Positions 62,588-64,000 of a DNA stretch of 64,000 nt are shown piece after piece. Origin of the DNA: Acinetobacter sp. C26M (GTDB taxonomy: Bacteria > Pseudomonadota > Gammaproteobacteria > Pseudomonadales > Moraxellaceae); assembly GCF_023702675.1 (NCBI RefSeq), contig NZ_CP098478.1, positions 3,100,001 through 3,164,000 of the forward strand, read 5' to 3'. The notes under the pieces are model-generated. The model searched no databases, was not told the origin of the DNA, and worked only from the letters and a program-made list of their open reading frames with translations. The position numbers and the translations under genes were made by a program. Position 1 is the stretch's first letter. Each line of letters starts with the position of its first letter.

Positions 62588-64000
62588 ATGACACTTTCAA
62601 CTTCACAACCATTCAGTGATCCTGCAACCGAACATATGTATTCTGTGTTTAATCAACAGCGTGCTGCTTTTGATGCTCAGCCCTACCCAGATCTTGATAA
62701 TCGACGTACAAAATTATTGCAAATAAAAAAACAAATTATCCGTTATCAAGATGTGATTGCGACTGCAATTAATAGTGACTTTAGTTCACGCTCGGTAGAT
62801 GAATCTAAACTGCTTGATTTGCTCGGCTCCGTACTCGAAGCAGATCATGCGATTCGCCATTTACGCCGTTGGATGCGGCCAAGTAAACGTCATACTGAAT
62901 TGCTATTTTTATCGAATCGCCTACGTGTGCAATACCAGCCTAAAGGTGTAGTAGGTGTTATTGTTCCTTGGAACTTCCCTGTTTATTTAGCCTTGGGGCC
63001 ATTAATTGCTGCAATTGCAGCGGGCAATCGGGTGATGATCAAACTACCTGAAGTGACTCCAGCAACCAATGCTGTGGTTAAACGAATGCTAGCTGAAATT
63101 TTTAGTGAAGATGAGGTTGCTGTTTTTGGTGAAGAGATCCTTGATCCAGCACAATTTACCTCGCTGCCATTCAACCATATTGTATTTACAGGTTCACCAG
63201 CGATTGGTCGAGTGGTGATGCGTGCAGCCGCAGATAATTTAACCCCAGTCACCTTAGAACTTGGCGGTAAGTCCCCTGCTTTAGTCAGCCGCAACTATCC
63301 GCTTGCTGATGCAGCAAAACGCGTTCTACATGGTAAAGCGACCAACTGTGGTCAAATCTGTGTTGCGCCCGACTATGCACTGGTGCCAAAAGAAAAAATC
63401 GATCAATTCGTTGCAGAATGCCAAGCGAATTTCACTGCGATGTATGGCAATAATATTAGCCAAAACACAAACTACACGTCGATTGTGAATGATCGTCATC
63501 TAAAACGGTTGCTTGATATCTTGGATGATGCCAAAGCCAAAGGTGCTCAAATCATTGCATGTGGTGAATATGATCGAGATAAAGATGCACGTCGTATGCC
63601 TATACATATCGTACTGAATTGCACAGCAGATATGCGGATTCTAAAAGAAGAACTATTTGGTCCAGTTTTACCTGTGGTTGCTTACGGTACAGTGGATGAT
63701 GCAATTCAATATATTCAAGCGGGCGAACGACCATTGGCCTTATACCTCTTTACCCACGATGCCAATGAACGTGATTATGTCTTAAAACAAACCCATTCAG
63801 GTGGTGTGACTTTAAACGATTGGGGTTGGCATGTGGTCAACCATGATGCACCATTTGGTGGTATTGGTAACTCTGGCATGGGGACATATCATGGAGAAGA
63901 AGGTTTCCGTGAGCTCTCCCATGCAAAAACTGTTTTTGCACGTCATCGCTTCTTCCCAACTCAATTGTTCTATCCTCCATACGGTACTTGGGTACAAAAA
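62588..64000 (+). CDS. Coniferyl-type aldehyde dehydrogenase, 3' end outside window
   Basis: The frame runs from ATG 62588 to the last base of the window, 471 codons with no stop, so the gene is cut at the 3' end near its natural length. AAAGGAG lies directly before the start. The protein is an NAD(P)-dependent aldehyde dehydrogenase: PWNFPVYLALGP, catalytic Glu224 in ELGGKSP and nucleophile Cys258 in GQICVAPDY. The GQICVAPDYALVP form is that of the coniferyl-aldehyde dehydrogenase branch, which also oxidises fatty aldehydes. It is divergent from the AraC gene, its likely regulator. Confidence 0.9.
   Translation, partial: MTLSTSQPFSDPATEHMYSVFNQQRAAFDAQPYPDLDNRRTKLLQIKKQIIRYQDVIATAINSDFSSRSVDESKLLDLLGSVLEADHAIRHLRRWMRPSKRHTELLFLSNRLRVQYQPKGVVGVIVPWNFPVYLALGPLIAAIAAGNRVMIKLPEVTPATNAVVKRMLAEIFSEDEVAVFGEEILDPAQFTSLPFNHIVFTGSPAIGRVVMRAAADNLTPVTLELGGKSPALVSRNYPLADAAKRVLHGKATNCGQICVAPDYALVPKEKIDQFVAECQANFTAMYGNNISQNTNYTSIVNDRHLKRLLDILDDAKAKGAQIIACGEYDRDKDARRMPIHIVLNCTADMRILKEELFGPVLPVVAYGTVDDAIQYIQAGERPLALYLFTHDANERDYVLKQTHSGGVTLNDWGWHVVNHDAPFGGIGNSGMGTYHGEEGFRELSHAKTVFARHRFFPTQLFYPPYGTWVQK

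Noticed and set aside
1..64000. CRISPR arrays, intact insertion sequences or prophage
   Set aside because: No regularly spaced direct repeats, no complete transposase with terminal inverted repeats and no phage structural genes were seen.

Overview
The window is chromosomal DNA of an Acinetobacter species. It is AT-rich, and it carries two loci with the gene content and order known from that genus: the AdeIJK efflux operon behind a PAP2 phosphatase gene, and a pmrC-pmrA-pmrB polymyxin-response operon. Many other genes also look like Acinetobacter genes. I cannot name the species. There is no intact insertion sequence, prophage or CRISPR array. The only clear mobile remnant is a broken REP-associated transposase near 19.7 kb.

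Layout. 1-9 kb: end of a membrane 'site-specific recombinase' family gene, an intergenic region with strong inverted repeats, then PAP2-adeI-adeJ-adeK behind a promoter whose spacer is filled by a 24-bp perfect palindrome. 9-15 kb: two tandem YbjQ-family genes, an OFA-type transporter, a PP-loop ATPase with an SDR, and two tandem paralogues of unknown function. 15-18 kb: valS. 18-22.7 kb: a variable island with a HEPN-domain protein, REP-like hairpins, the transposase remnant, an intergenic repeat, a J-like coiled-coil protein, a secreted protein and a lipoprotein. 22.7-29.5 kb: 3-hydroxybutyrate and acetoacetate use (dehydrogenase, GntP permease, LysR regulator, CoA transferase A/B, AtoE). 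29.5-34.7 kb: nitrogen and amino-acid uptake (amt behind a sigma-54-like promoter, gltIJKL).

34.8-40.2 kb: a lipid-modification and polymyxin locus. A PAP2 phosphatase and a kinase-like protein face the convergent pmrCAB operon. PmrA-box-like repeats lie in front of both pmrC and the PAP2 gene, which suggests one regulon. 40.3-48.2 kb: a porin, an MFS transporter, an acyltransferase, a patatin lipoprotein, NfeD-SPFH, YjbR, a small unknown protein and ispA. 48.3-52.9 kb: a stand-alone prpF, an amino-acid permease, tRNA-Arg(CCU) and a glutamine-synthetase-like enzyme. 53-57.5 kb: a probable iron or haem acquisition unit (DUF6607-like protein, TonB-dependent receptor, HmuY-like lipoprotein) around a Fur-box-like site. 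57.5-64 kb: a BcrC-like PAP2 enzyme, a second porin, a CitMHS transporter, an AraC regulator and a divergent aldehyde dehydrogenase cut by the window end.

The most rewarding places for follow-up are the predicted PmrA control of the PAP2/kinase pair, the DUF6607-receptor-HmuY unit, the HEPN/REP island, and the inverted repeats at 1.9-2.06 kb and 49.59-49.64 kb. All functional calls come from reading protein motifs and gene context; no database search was run.
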